From Haemonchus contortus (Eukaryota; Nematoda; Chromadorea; Rhabditida; Trichostrongylidae), in contig LS997564.1 of assembly GCA_000469685.2 (NCBI GenBank), positions 39,404,448 through 39,468,447 of the forward strand: a DNA stretch of 64,000 bases, read 5' to 3'. Position numbers and translations under genes: made by a program. This document shows, piece after piece, positions 36,101 through 49,055 of the stretch; the stretch's first letter is position 1, and each line of letters opens with the position of its first letter. The notes below the pieces were generated by a model that did no database searches, was not told the origin of the DNA, and worked only from the letters and a program-made list of their open reading frames with translations.

Positions 36101-39100
36101 ATGACTTACCTTTCTACGAAAATTCACGGCCATTGTGGCTAGGTCTGCTCGGAATGTGTAGTATGACATTAACCCAACTGCTGTATAACCCATACATTCC
36201 AGATCCGTTTAATCTATCATGTTCATCTTCGTTGCTTGTCAAAAAGGAGCCAGGAGGAGGGTCAGGTTCAGGCATTATTGGAATCTTGTCATTCTAGTAA
36301 TACCCAAACTATCAACGTTTTATTTATCCAGATGGGGACGCATGGGTGTCGCTATTTGTTCGGCTCCACTTCTTCTCCTCATCGGTTGGAGGATTTCGTG
36401 TGAAGAGAGGGCTAAAGATTAACTTTGGCGAATAGTCTGTACTGTGCTTCCAACTTGATCGACGTTACGATCTTACCCCTTGGCTGTTTCTGTGGAGCTT
36501 TCATCAAGACTGTTCACCTTCACGTGACCCGCCTCTCGACCTTGCCATCTTCATTAGCTATAGAATCCTAAAATATTCGAGAACATCTCAATCAAACTTT
36601 ACTCCCGAGTTAGATTCAGTGTGGCTGGAGGTACCTTTAAACTCAATCATGATAGATGATTGAGCTTGTAAGTCACGAAGCTCTAGTTTACCTCGGATTA
36701 GCGGCCAAATATCGGAACATGTTGTCCTTTACAGCACTGGGCATCCTCGTCTCGATGGTTCATTTCGGCTGTAAAAACTCATAACTTTGAACTCGATAAA
36801 GGGTTTTGCCTGAGTTTGCCCACAGTGCATCAATAAGGACATCGGTGATAACCATTGAGCACTCATCACACATACACTTTTCGTTGTTTTCGGAGATTTA
36901 GGAAGTTCAATCAGGCACTTTCGGTCACTTCCGCTATGGTGCAAACCGCTTACCTACTCTCCCAACAATGAGTACCGACCATTAGTTGGCGTTTTGTCGC
37001 GTGGCGTTCAGCAAGAGCTCACCATGACGTCCATCATTCCATTTCGGCCCGTTACTGCTAGTTCGTCACAAATCAGTAACCTTTAGCGCCGAAATTGTTT
37101 CACAATGATGTACACGTGCATCGGCTACGGGCCGATTGCGGTCATTACTACGATTACGGATCGTCACACAGCGCAGAAAACGTTTTTTTCATCAAGTATT
37201 TTCGCCTAATCCAGCGTAATTAATCACAGTTTTTGTTGAAAATCTATGACGCTCAGTGTGATGAGATATGCTCGTTTGTCATAGAACGATCTTGAACTAA
37301 TCCAGCTGTGTTAGTAGTTCGACTCGTCCCCGTCTACACGGTGGTGTTGTTGTTGTTATTGTTATTGTTATGCCAGTAATTATTGCAAAAACTGCTACGG
37401 CTCCACCACCACGGAATGATATTCCCCTTCTGAGAAAAGTTCTAAAGGCAGGTTTTTATTGATTGGATTATGCTATTTCAGTAGGAATTCAGTTTTTGTT
37501 CCGTTGCCATATTGGAAATAGCTCAAATAGCAAAATCAAATCATATGAATCCTACTTTGTAACTATTCGTTTCCTCCTCTTCTTCCTTCGATTCTTTTAG
37601 AGATTATTAATTACCGTGTCATGTTCAAATCGTCATTATGCTGAGATTGATCATCCGAGAAAGAAAGCAGAGGCGGGCATTGGCTTGGAAACGCGCTTGG
37701 ATGGACGTGGTCGCTGGTTCGATTCCTTGCATCGGCACCTAATAGCCCTCATTGCCCCAGGATGTTCAGATGTTAAGGTTAATCATACTCTGTAGAAAAG
37801 CCACAAGAAGGCTCAGCTAGACTTTGTGAGCTTCCTGTGGGTGGAATGTGCATTCATTCGCTACGGCAATACTTTTCATGAGGAGCAAGCCTGGCGCATG
37901 CCGAAACTGCTGCCATGTATTTTATGAAATCCTCTCCGAGCAGGTAATGCTATAAGCATTGGAGAGGCTTAACAGTCCAGTCAGGTTCGAAAGCCGGCTT
38001 AGCAGAAAGCAAGGATGGAAACAATCGTCTTCAGGGATGAGCAGCGCCTCTCAAAGCGCTTGGGTGTTGGCTGCCAGCAACTGAGCGACTTTTTCTGTTT
38101 TATGATGAGATTAGCGGGGATCGGACTAACTGCCCAGTGCCTCCAGGGAGATCCAACCTCGTGGTGTGATCATGAAGAATGATACCTAGCTTGACCAAAG
38201 CGTTATCTGTTTTCATTGAGTGAGGTGAACAGTTAACGCGATTGGAAGTTGACCCTGAATATATTCAGTTCTGATCAGGTTCAAAACCGCATAAAGTTAT
38301 GAGAGCGCTACTTTGTGGGTTACATTCTTCGTAACAGTACAGTCACTGCTAGTGATTTCGACAGAATATATTTTCTATTTATTATTGCGGGAAACGCCCT
38401 CGTGCTTATGGCAGGTGAGAAGTGAATTTTTATCTCCAGAGGTAACTTTTTTGTTGTGTCTATCGGAGAAACATTTTGGATTTTGATTGTCGAGCACTCA
38501 ATTAGCCTGTATTAGTAGGCAGGCCTACCTCCTCGGTATTGATGGATTTTAAAAGTTTCCACCTTGCCATGCTATATCTTAAAATTTTTTGTTTATTTGT
38601 TCGTTTATTGATCAATTGTTTAATGGATTATTTTATTTGGTTATCTTTTTTGCGCTCACGGGCGGGGTACAAAAGAAGAGGTGGCCAAAGTTCGCCAGAA
38701 AGTAAAAATCAAGCTAGGAAAGAGAAAAGAATGGAAGACGAAGGAAGCGGCTAGCCTTGGAAGATTCGATTCCCTCACATAGCGGGCGTTTTCCCTCAAA
38801 CACCTATATTTTGCAGCTCCTGTCCCCTGTCTCGAAACCCTAGTTTTTGTCTAAAAAATTGAAATGGATGTGGATTATTTTTCGGATTTCGTCTTCCTTT
38901 GAGCCATAATCATTTTTCCTACACTTTCTGGCCTTTTATTTAATTTCATACGTTTTTTTTCTGACTTTCCTGACAATTAACACCCTTAAATGACACTGTT
39001 CCACCAGTAGCAGTAAAGTATTCGGTCGCTGTTTGTCATGTACATAGCACTGCAAGTTTATTATGTAACCGCGTATTGTTAAGGATTGTTGATGGTGTGT

Positions 39101-42100
39101 GATAAGGTGGTGGCGAATTGGGTCAAGATCACTCTATCAACGTCAACGGGTAAGACGAGGCCAATGTCTTCATCGTCCGGTGCGCTCCCAGTTGACCGCG
39201 CATCTTCAGTTATTTGGGGGATTTCGAGACGATCCAAAAAAGTGCCCAATTCATTGCAACTACGCAGATGATATATACAGCGAACGTACGATATGTCAAG
39301 AATTGTGACGGGTGTTTTAGGTCAGTGGCATGGGGGAATGAACTTCTATAAATTTTGATGGGGGATTGGGGAGATGAAGAAAATTTTATATTTCCTTCGT
39401 ATTTTCTCTTATTTTATTTATAATAACTATTTTTTTAATGAGGAATGAGGATTGGTTAGGTTTGAAACTCCAATTCAATGGTCAGGCTACGGTGTTCCTC
39501 TTTGTCAGTCAATCCTCCATCCTCCTGGGGTCCATCAGTTTTCACTGGCTTTGTCTGGGATGAAATAAGCAGAAGTAGAGGTAAAGCATTAACTTGTGTA
39601 TTCTTCAGCCTTTGCAAAACACTGCATAGACCAAATAAACCTTTGAAGGACAAGTCAATCGTAATCGAAGGTCGAATGCATGGCGCACCCAAAAGTGAGG
39701 TACAAAATCGTCAGGATAAATTTCACAAGAACTGTTGCGTTTCGATTCGATTCGTGGTGACGTAGCTCGAGGCTCTAGTACGGTCTGCACATTCCGTAGA
39801 GGGGTTTCTCCAGGCTCAGAACGCCTCCCATTTGATCATGTTTACTTTCCCATGCTCTCCTTAAACGCCCATAAATATTTACCAGTTCCTTTTGAAAGGG
39901 CGTATTTCGTATTTCAAGTATGAAGTGATTAAGGTCATTCAAGATTTGAAGAATCATTTAGCATTATGAGGTTAACGACGTTTCTTTAAGAATCGCAAAT
40001 GGGATGTGGAATAGAGTCGGGAGGCTATGTAATGTCTATCATTCTTCTATAGAACCTCGCATTTTTGTTTTCTCGAACCGGGTACACTCAACATGGTTAG
40101 GTCACTTGTGACAGTGCAGGTGTACTCATGGAAATTGATGATTCTTTCTGACCACATCTAACAGTCTAGTTTATATCCAACATATTGGAACGAAAGCTAG
40201 AGAGGGGGAGGTGGAATTCAGGTCAAGGAGAGTGTATGACGGTAGCACGGTTGGTAACGGCAGTGTTCATTATTTGCGTGGGCTGTAAAATCGACCTTTC
40301 AGGAGGTGACGAAGCTTCAAATTAGCCTAGTCGGTTGGAAAGTCAAGTACAATTATAATAACGCTAATTCATAATGCAAACGGCGATAGCTGGAAAATTT
40401 TATTGAGAACCAGTAAAGATGGAAGAATAAAGCTCCTGCTGTTGTTCAGTATCATTTTGGAATACGATTGCGCACTCGAACTTGTAGTTGAATACGAAAT
40501 CGACTTATCCAATTCAATCCAGGCGGCCTGTACTGATTCGCTGACTTGGAGAGGTGAAACACTTTGTTGATTACAATGCGTATTCTGTGATTCGATCCCC
40601 AGACCATACGTGTTCTGGCGGCGCCTCCTGACACTACACTTCTTCGGACAGGATTGAAGCATATTATGACGAATCTACAAAGTTTTTTGTTTTTCAAAGA
40701 GGAGATCTATTAGACGTTCACCTCTGTAGTACTTAGTCTGTGAACCATCACCAAATTGTGAAAAGTTGATGGTAATGACTGAAATTTCCGCGTCTGTCCT
40801 GCCAAGTCAATATGTATGGTATACACTACACGAGATGAATACCTATTGGGCCTGTCTTTGGACATCATCGTGAAATTCTCCGATAGGATTTGTGACTTCC
40901 AGGGAATTATCTTGAAATTTCCTTACTAAACCAACATTTTATGAACCATTAGGAATGTCTCGGCTATACTTTTCCATTGCATTTCCTCCCTAGGAAGAAT
41001 TCATGTTAATCATCATGTTTGCTCTAGTGTGTTCTAGTATTAAGACAATTTGTCATGCTCCGCCTTTCTTTGACTTAACTCTTTTTTTCCAGCTTGGACC
41101 ACCACCATCAGTTCCTGAAGATCAGTCTGCTTCACAATCCAACACGCTGACACGCACTACGGGCACCTTGAGCACCTTGAAGAGAGAGCGAGCAAAGGAA
41201 CGTGAGCGACAACAACGTGAACTGAACATTCTCGCGGAATTGGAGAAAAAGGACGAGCAAAGTAGAAACGCAGAAGCGGCCGACGCTACCGAAGCTGGCA
41301 AACAACGGAAATCGCCTACACATCCTCCTCTAAAGGAGAGGACCAGTTACGTGGAGGTGAGCCAGATGTCTTGAAGTCTTTTATGGTCATGACCGGCCGT
41401 TCATGTTTTTAAATTCTTATCTGAGAGCTATCGAGAGACGGTTTTGTCGGGTTTGAGGCAGTATTTCTTTCAAAATAAAAGTATCTCGCTTATTTACCGT
41501 TTATGATCCACTCTGGTGCATATTTCACTAGTCCTTTCCTCTGAAATTGGCTTCGTTCCCCCTTAGACTTTTTACTTTGTGCTTTCTGTTGGTGCCAGTT
41601 GTCGTCTTTGTATATGAAGGTATGGCTCTTCAGGAGCCGCATTCAAACGCTACAACTTTGGAGCGGAAGGAGCGCAAGATGGAGAAGGAGCAGGCATTGG
41701 TGCGACGAATCACTAATGACATGCAAATCGCACACTATGTTCGTCAGATGGAAATGGCCCGATCACATGGAAAACGACATCGAGGAGGTCAGCATCTTGA
41801 ATATCGCGCCTCAACTATAATACCGTTGCCATAGAGATTCTAGCTGTAGCCTTGACGTGGTTTATAGTTTCGGCGACCACCTTCCCATTAAGCTGATCGT
41901 GGATATGTCTTCCACTTTCGTAGATAGTTGCTTCCCAATATTTCGGAATTGGAGATACTGAAAAGCTCAGACAGAGGGTTTGTGCATAATGGAAGTGGAT
42001 GTGCTGAGAGTAAAAAAGAACGAGAAGGTGAAAAAGGGGCAGAGAAAATGGAAGTATAAAGCGGAACAGCTGTAGAAGTCGTAGTAGAAGCTTTTAAAGC

Positions 42101-45100
42101 AAAAGAGAGCCGCTCTATGACCCCTTGATTTCCTTCATTGAAGGTAGCTGAAAAATTCTGTGTCCGGTCCCTTTTTCTTGTCGATTTCACATTATCCCTA
42201 TTGGCGCCACTTTCATTGCTGTAAACTTATTTTCTACTTTTTACTTTTAATTTGATTTTCAATTGTGTTTCAAGTTTCACTACTTTATGGCTAACTGGAA
42301 GTCTTTTTGGCTTATGATTCAGTTTATGGTCGTTGTTTTAAGTGACCACAAAGAAGTTACTTGTGTGAAACTTCTTGCTCCCTTATCAAATTTCAAAGAT
42401 GAACTCGTGTCTGTAAGAATAGCTACGCCTGCAGTGCATACTGGAATACATAACCGTTGTGCTTAAGCTTTTAATCTATTCAAACTATTTATCAGCAACA
42501 TTGAAGTGAACCTAATTACAAAGATCAGTGTTTTCAGCTTTTTCAACTGGTGTCTATCGAATTCGTTCGTTACGTTTCGTCGAAGCGGGATTACGTCGTG
42601 CCTTGTGGTATCTTGGCAAAGCAATAGCAAACCATAAACTACTATTCGTGGTAGGACCTTGTTTCAATACTTGGTAATAGCAGATGTTTAATAGTTTGAT
42701 TTTCGAAAAGAGCTGGATCAGTCGTCATTACTGGTTAGGGATACTTTCTTTAAAACTTCGAAAATAATATTGTTGCTTTGTCTGCTGGAACTTTGATTTT
42801 CTGAAAATTTTCATTTTCCATGTTTATTTAAATATTTATGTAGCTTGAATAATCGGTACATCCTCTCATTATTGTTTCACATAGTATTTTAGAGTGATAG
42901 TACTCAATTTTTTCTTTGGTATATAGAGAATTCTTTTCAGTAATTTGTCTATTGCAAAGTTTATTACCAAGACTTATCAAAAAATTGGCTAAATTCCAGT
43001 TGCTGCCGTTGATTTTCGTGTCTGCATCTCTAATTGGTCCTGTGCTATACCGCAATAAAATGACAGCCACGTTGCCGTTTCCTGTATTGGGCGGTAATGG
43101 TAATGACGTCATCTCCAATGGATACAGTATACAGCGAGCGCAACGGGACTTCAACTACAGTAATCCAGCATTTACGGCATTGAATTTTCTTGATACATCC
43201 ACCTACGCTGTATTGCTGAGGACAATGTAAGACATTCTACCACTGACAATTAAATTTTTATTTTTATGTTTTACTTTTCAGTTATTTTTTTGATTTTTTA
43301 AAGATTTTATTATTGAATTAATACAGTTTAATCAATTTTGGAATAATTCAGAGTGTGTTTCTGTGAGCTGAAGCTTGCTAAGCATATTTTTAGGGTCGCA
43401 AGAGACACTATCCTTCGTAAAGACGCAGTGTTAGCCTATTCAGCATTGAAGAAACGGCTTGATAATTTTCCTATTGGGAACCGAGAGGTAGCGAATTACC
43501 AATTCCTATATTTCCTTGGATCTTCTGGAATTTTCTCATCGTGATCCTATTTAGTTCTTGGAGTCATGCCCAGCGGAATGTGAAATGGAGAAGGAGATGG
43601 TCGACAAAATAATCAAGAAGAGTCCTCAGGTAAGGTCCTCAGGTGTATGAATTTTTAGGGCTCCCATTGAAGGCGATGTTTATGTCTGATGCCGTATGTG
43701 AACAAGGAATTCACAGATGGTGGGGGGAACAGCTAGGTGGCTGACACGGCAAATTTTCACCCGAAAATAGCGATAATAGTAATCATGAGCCCCTTATCAT
43801 AACTGGCCTGATGTGGGGTACTTATTCAGCTGAGCGAGTTGATGGGGCAAGGGTCAGGTCATTCGGTCTGACCAGTTAGGATTGCTGATGAAAAGGAGAT
43901 TGTTGAAATTATCATGTTCACGTTATTCTTGCATTTCATAGAACTCGATCCAAATTTTCGGTTTCCTTCTTTACCGCTAGACTTTTGACCATTTCCACTT
44001 CCTTTTCTCATGTACATGGCTTTGTTGAGAAGCCTTTAATTGAAGTTTTTCAAGCAACCTTTTCATTTCTATTGATATGAATTACATTCCTTACAAGACA
44101 TAGCGGATTGTAATCCCTTCGTTTACCTTTTAAAAGTTTTTTTAGTCAATTTGTATGTCTTCCCTTTGACGTTGCCCATGGGAGTGTCGTTTCGTCACGG
44201 TTTTCCGCAGGTGTCAAGCACGTAGTAGTGCTTCATAACGACTTTACCGTTGTATTGTAATGCATGCTCGTGAACTTCCCCATGTAAACTCTTGAATTGA
44301 GTTTCGAAGGGGTGGTGTAGTGGACAAGGCGCACCAGTGCACGTGCGTGGTCTGGGATCAGATTTGGAGTCGATGTTCGCCCAGACCATCCATACCCTTC
44401 ATTCTTTGGGGCGTCAGCTGGCCAACGTAAGTCCTTGTATAGGCCACCTCCATTAAGACGCCAGTACGATTGTGAATGGAGGGCAGATGCGTGGCGTGCG
44501 GGCATCCCTGAAAGGGTTTGATCAAACTCGGAAGATTCACTCCTTTGTACCTTTAAATGACTACGTATTTGAATTATGTGAATAAGCCCACACTCACAGA
44601 AATTGTAGAGGCACTTATAGACCCTCGAAAGGGTTTATACAGGGTGACCCACATGAAGTGTGACGCAGAAAACTCGCTTCAAAATTATACAGATCAAACC
44701 AAATAGGAAACTATTACTCCTACACAATCATCACAAAATTGTAAACAACATATCACATCTCGCAGGCAGAATGACCATATTTCGCTCTGATGCGAACATC
44801 CAACCTCATTCGGATGTTTTCAAGAATGCGCGCAATCACTTTCTTCCCGCGCTTCTACAAAAGAACTTTCTTTCAGAGGTTTCTAAGACTGTATTTGAAA
44901 GCGCAGGCTTCTCGCTCCAGAATCGACCATACACCAAAACCCAAAGGATTGAGATTGGGGAATTCGAAGGTCAAAACTGCTTCGCCCCAGAAACCCGGAA
45001 GCGTGATTTCACAACATTGCAGCATCTTCTTTGCGGTATGTTCTGGTGCCCAATCCTGCGGAAGGTTTAGCAGACGTTCATCGCGTTCCTTTCCGCCCAA

Positions 45101-48100
45101 GCGATCACCGCTTCATCCAGCCCAGGAGCCCATAAGTTGATTTTTTTATTGCCCGTCACACTTCATGTGGGTCACCCTGTACTTAAGCTCACCCTACGGC
45201 CGCTAACGCCTTATAAGTCTTTGGCAACAATTAATTGACAACAGAAGAAGATAAAGTCCCTTTGTTTCATTTGCAAATCTACCATTTTTTTCATCATTCG
45301 GGTTCTCAATTGCCGTATTCATGGTTTGAATGTGGATTTCCAGGTGGCACTGACGTTTCCCGAAACGTTTGTCAGCATGACCAAAGATTCAACAAATCTC
45401 AGTCGAGTTTATCTTGGAGGATCTATTGGAGGCAAGTTTGATTTTCTTGGGGTAGAGGGTTCGAGGTGGTGGTTTCCATTTTCACTGAGTTTTGAAGGAA
45501 TGCATTGATGCGGGCTATCAGTGTTCGCTTTTCATTGATATTGTCCGTTCTTCATTAACACCACATATGAGCAATACGAAAACATCTTTAATTGAGTATG
45601 AAGTGTCATTTTAGGCGTCGAAACTGATTCCGACGGTGCCATTTCCCGTGCCCAATCTTTAATGTTGACATTCAAATTGAAAGAAAGCGTGACTGCTGAA
45701 CAAAATGCTGCATGGGCAGAAAATTTCGCAGAGCAGGTAAGTATTTTACACTTTGAATTTTTAACCACATTTTTTTATTTTTATTGGTTTTTGTGTAGAG
45801 CGACGCTTGGGTACTTCCCATTTTCCCCTAGTTGTTTTGTTGATTGTGTTCATGGTTCACTTCTCAAAATATCGGTCAGATCTTCAGGTTCATACTACGT
45901 CGGCTCCAAATGTTTCGATTTCATACTGGTCTCCGACATCATTTTCGTCATGGGTAATTCGTTCCTTGTCGAAAGGATATAAATGGCTGTTGGTTTCCGT
46001 CGGCATGCTGTCACTATTCTGCTTTTTGGCTTCATTTGGAACAAATGCCTATCAGGTACGTGCCGAGTTATTCAGGATTTGTGGTTCAGGTGGTTAAGAT
46101 CTTATATGGGAAGTTTCTTACATTCTCGTATTCTCCGTGCGGTAGGGAAAGAGGGAATAGAATGGCTCTGAGAGCTTTTGTCATGTTTTTGTGCAAATTG
46201 AAGACTTAGCAAAAAAAAAGAAAGAGTTGAGATGTTCAACGATGAGAGGCTTTGAAGGCGAAATAATACAAGATTATTTAATTTGGAAAATTTTCTTTTT
46301 TTTCAGAAAGTTTTTTCAGTCGATTTTGTTCATTTTCACTTTTTATCCTTTTGACTATCAACATGCTGTCAGCATGCTTACCAGCAGAACTACTTTTTAA
46401 CTGTTTTCGAAAATTAGACATTCGCTTGGTTATGTGATTACTTCTTTGAGATCACATTCTTCAATGGGCACATACTTGAGAGTACCTCTAATAGCCAGCT
46501 CTACGCATATGCCATGAGCCAGAAAGTTGGCCAGTAGGGTTTAATTTTTTTAGAGGTAAGGTGAGGGCTCCATGTGTTAGTCTTGTACTGTATTTGTGAA
46601 TTTTTTCTCGAATTACTTACTGTCTAATTTGATTTGTGTTTGTGTGTCAAAACACCCGTTAGAATATCACTCGAAAAATCCCTCAAATACGTTCCTGCCA
46701 TAACGAGGGAGTGAGACTTAACATCAAAACGAAGGCTCATCAGAAAAAGAGTGAATGAAATGGAATCATCGATAATCTGCGGATCGAGAGCCATGTCATT
46801 CAACGCGTTCTAGGGGAGATTGAGAGAAAAACCACGACGATCTCTGGATTTTTCTTGTTAGCGTTCCATCACATTAACGTTGCCTAATGCTTCCTGTGAG
46901 GGCTTTACTTTTACTGCTGCAGTGTTGATCTTACCCGAACCCAACGTTTTGGTGACTGGTTTCACTGCCTCATTGACGCAAGCATTTGAAAATGTTAGTC
47001 TGAGATCGGGCCCCAATTGTGTTCCTCTTAGCACTTTTTTCACTCGAACGAGAGCTGTTATATGTTGATCTTCCTCAAAGGGTTGAGCTTCTTGATAATG
47101 TCTTCTACGGAACTCGGCCATCTTATCATGTTTGAAAAGAATATAGGTGAAATGAGGAGGCAAGGGGGATATCTCACAGTGGTTTTTCAACAATGAAGAG
47201 ACTGAAATTCATTAACATTGCTAACATTGTTAGATTGAAACAACACACAAACTTCTATTTTGAATAATAGCTACATACTTGTGAAGGAATGTGGGAGCAC
47301 GGTGTCGGTGTTTACTGTAATCAGAGCCTTTTGCTAATAGGATTTGTCAAACTGAAGTAGATTCGATGCTCGTTGTTGTGACAGTCAGCTTTGGCCGATC
47401 GTTCAATGTCGGAGAGTATAAAGCGAAGTTTTGATTGAAAGGTTTCAATAGGACGCCGTCCGAGTTGCATCGAGACAAAATTGATTTGCTATTGATTTTT
47501 CGTATTTTACGACATTCGATTGAGTTAAAAATTTTGACAGCCAATTATTCATGCCCGTGCTATTTCCCATGATTCATGATTTTTTGTTTACAAACTGAAT
47601 TCATTGGTTACTCAGTTTTTTTGATAACTTTGAAAAGGATTTGGCTTGCAGGGGTACGTATATTATTTATCTATTTAGTTATTTTTATTTACCAGTCGGG
47701 CCGCCCGGCTAACGCCGGGCTTCCCTCCTTCTTATGGGTTCGCCCGGCTACGCCGGGCGCTCCCCCTTCCTGTGAGAAATTTGCTATGCGTAAATAACAC
47801 TTCGGATTCTCCTTTTTCTTTGAAAGCTCTACACCCTCAGTATTAGCTCCGAGTCATGAGCGATTTTTTCTGTAAGCCATCTTCGCTGTGTCCAAATAGA
47901 ACATCGCATAACATCACAAATGCAATTACTCAGAGAAAAAAGTATTCAGATACTTCATCGCGGCTGAGTCTACTATATTAGCTACCATCAATGTTCCCAG
48001 CCGACTCCTTGCGTCCTCGAGTTTCAACGGTCTGGGTCCGAATCAATAGTATTTATTCACGCCCAGCCTTTTAGGGCGGAGTTTCGCCTTGCAACCTTCC

Positions 48101-49019
48101 ATCGATGTTCCTATCCTGCCTCCTGTATTCTTTCAAGTTTGGTCGCTCTAGGTCCATTTTGACATTTCTCTGCAAGCCCCGCCCTGAAAGGAGTTATGAA
48201 TTTCTAGCCAAACTGTGGGCGGAGTCCGGTCCTGCCACCCACCATGAGTTCTCTTATCCTGCCTCCTATGCTCATGCCAAACTTGAACTTCCAAGGTCCA
48301 CAGGAACAGGAGCTATGAATTTCTGCCCAAACCCCGCCCATTGTGGGCGGAGCTCAATCCTGCTACCCATTATAAGCGTGTCCATCCTATCTTGGGTAAT
48401 CTTACCAAATTTGGACGCTCTAGGTCCACGGGAACTGCAGTTACGATTTTCCGCACAAACCCCGCCCCCTGTGGGCGGAGTCCGGCCCCGCCGCCCACCA
48501 TAAGTGTTCCTGGCCTGCCCCCTTACACCTACCAAATTTGAACTCTCTAGGTCGACGGGAACCGGAGTTATGAATTTGCGCTCAAACGTTTATTTCGCAC
48601 AAACCCCGCCCCCTATGGGCGGAGTCCGGTCCCGCCGCCCACCATAAGTGTTCCCATCCTGTCCCCCATACACCTACAAAATTTGAACTCTCTAGGTCGA
48701 CGGGGACCGGAGTTATGAATTTGCGCTCAAACGTTTATTTCGCACAAACCCCGCCCCCTGTGGGCGGAGTTCGGCACCACCGCCCACCATTAGTGTTCCC
48801 ATCCTGTCCCCCTTACACCTACAAAATTTGAACTCTCTAGGTCGACGGGGACCGGAGTTATGAATTTGCGCTCAAACGTTTATTTCGCACAAACCCCGCC
48901 CCCTGTGGGCGGAGTTCGGCACCACCGCCCACCATTAGTGTTCCCATCCTGTCCCCCTTACACCTACAAAATTTGAACTCTCTAGGTCGACGGGGTCCGG
49001 AGTTATGAATTTCCGGTCA

Positions 49020-49055
<36 letters not shown>

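Larger units (their letters stand above)
33226..41092 (+). other. PTR intron 1 (7.9 kb)
   Basis: It contains a minus-strand SINE (33995-34180), a 33-bp tandem duplication (34464-34529), short cagcaagtaggc repeats near 34740, a B-box-like motif ggttcgattcc near 37713, a possible diverged SINE body near 39585-39690 and a minus-strand SINE head (40540-40650). I saw no nested gene. The open frames in it lack domain or splice support. Confidence 0.5.

Noticed and set aside
44660..45070. 136-codon open frame on the + strand
   Set aside because: It is the antisense of the mariner transposase relic at 44640-45179 and has no match of its own.
45801..45887. Longer version of PTR exon 10 starting at 45801
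   Set aside because: It is in frame, but would insert a hydrophobic stretch before the expected first-loop end. The acceptor atcttcag at 45887 is stronger and matches family layout better.
48105..48535. Overlapping open frames of up to 132 codons on both strands
   Set aside because: They fall in the diverged units of the 145-bp satellite; the lack of stops comes from GC-rich repeats.
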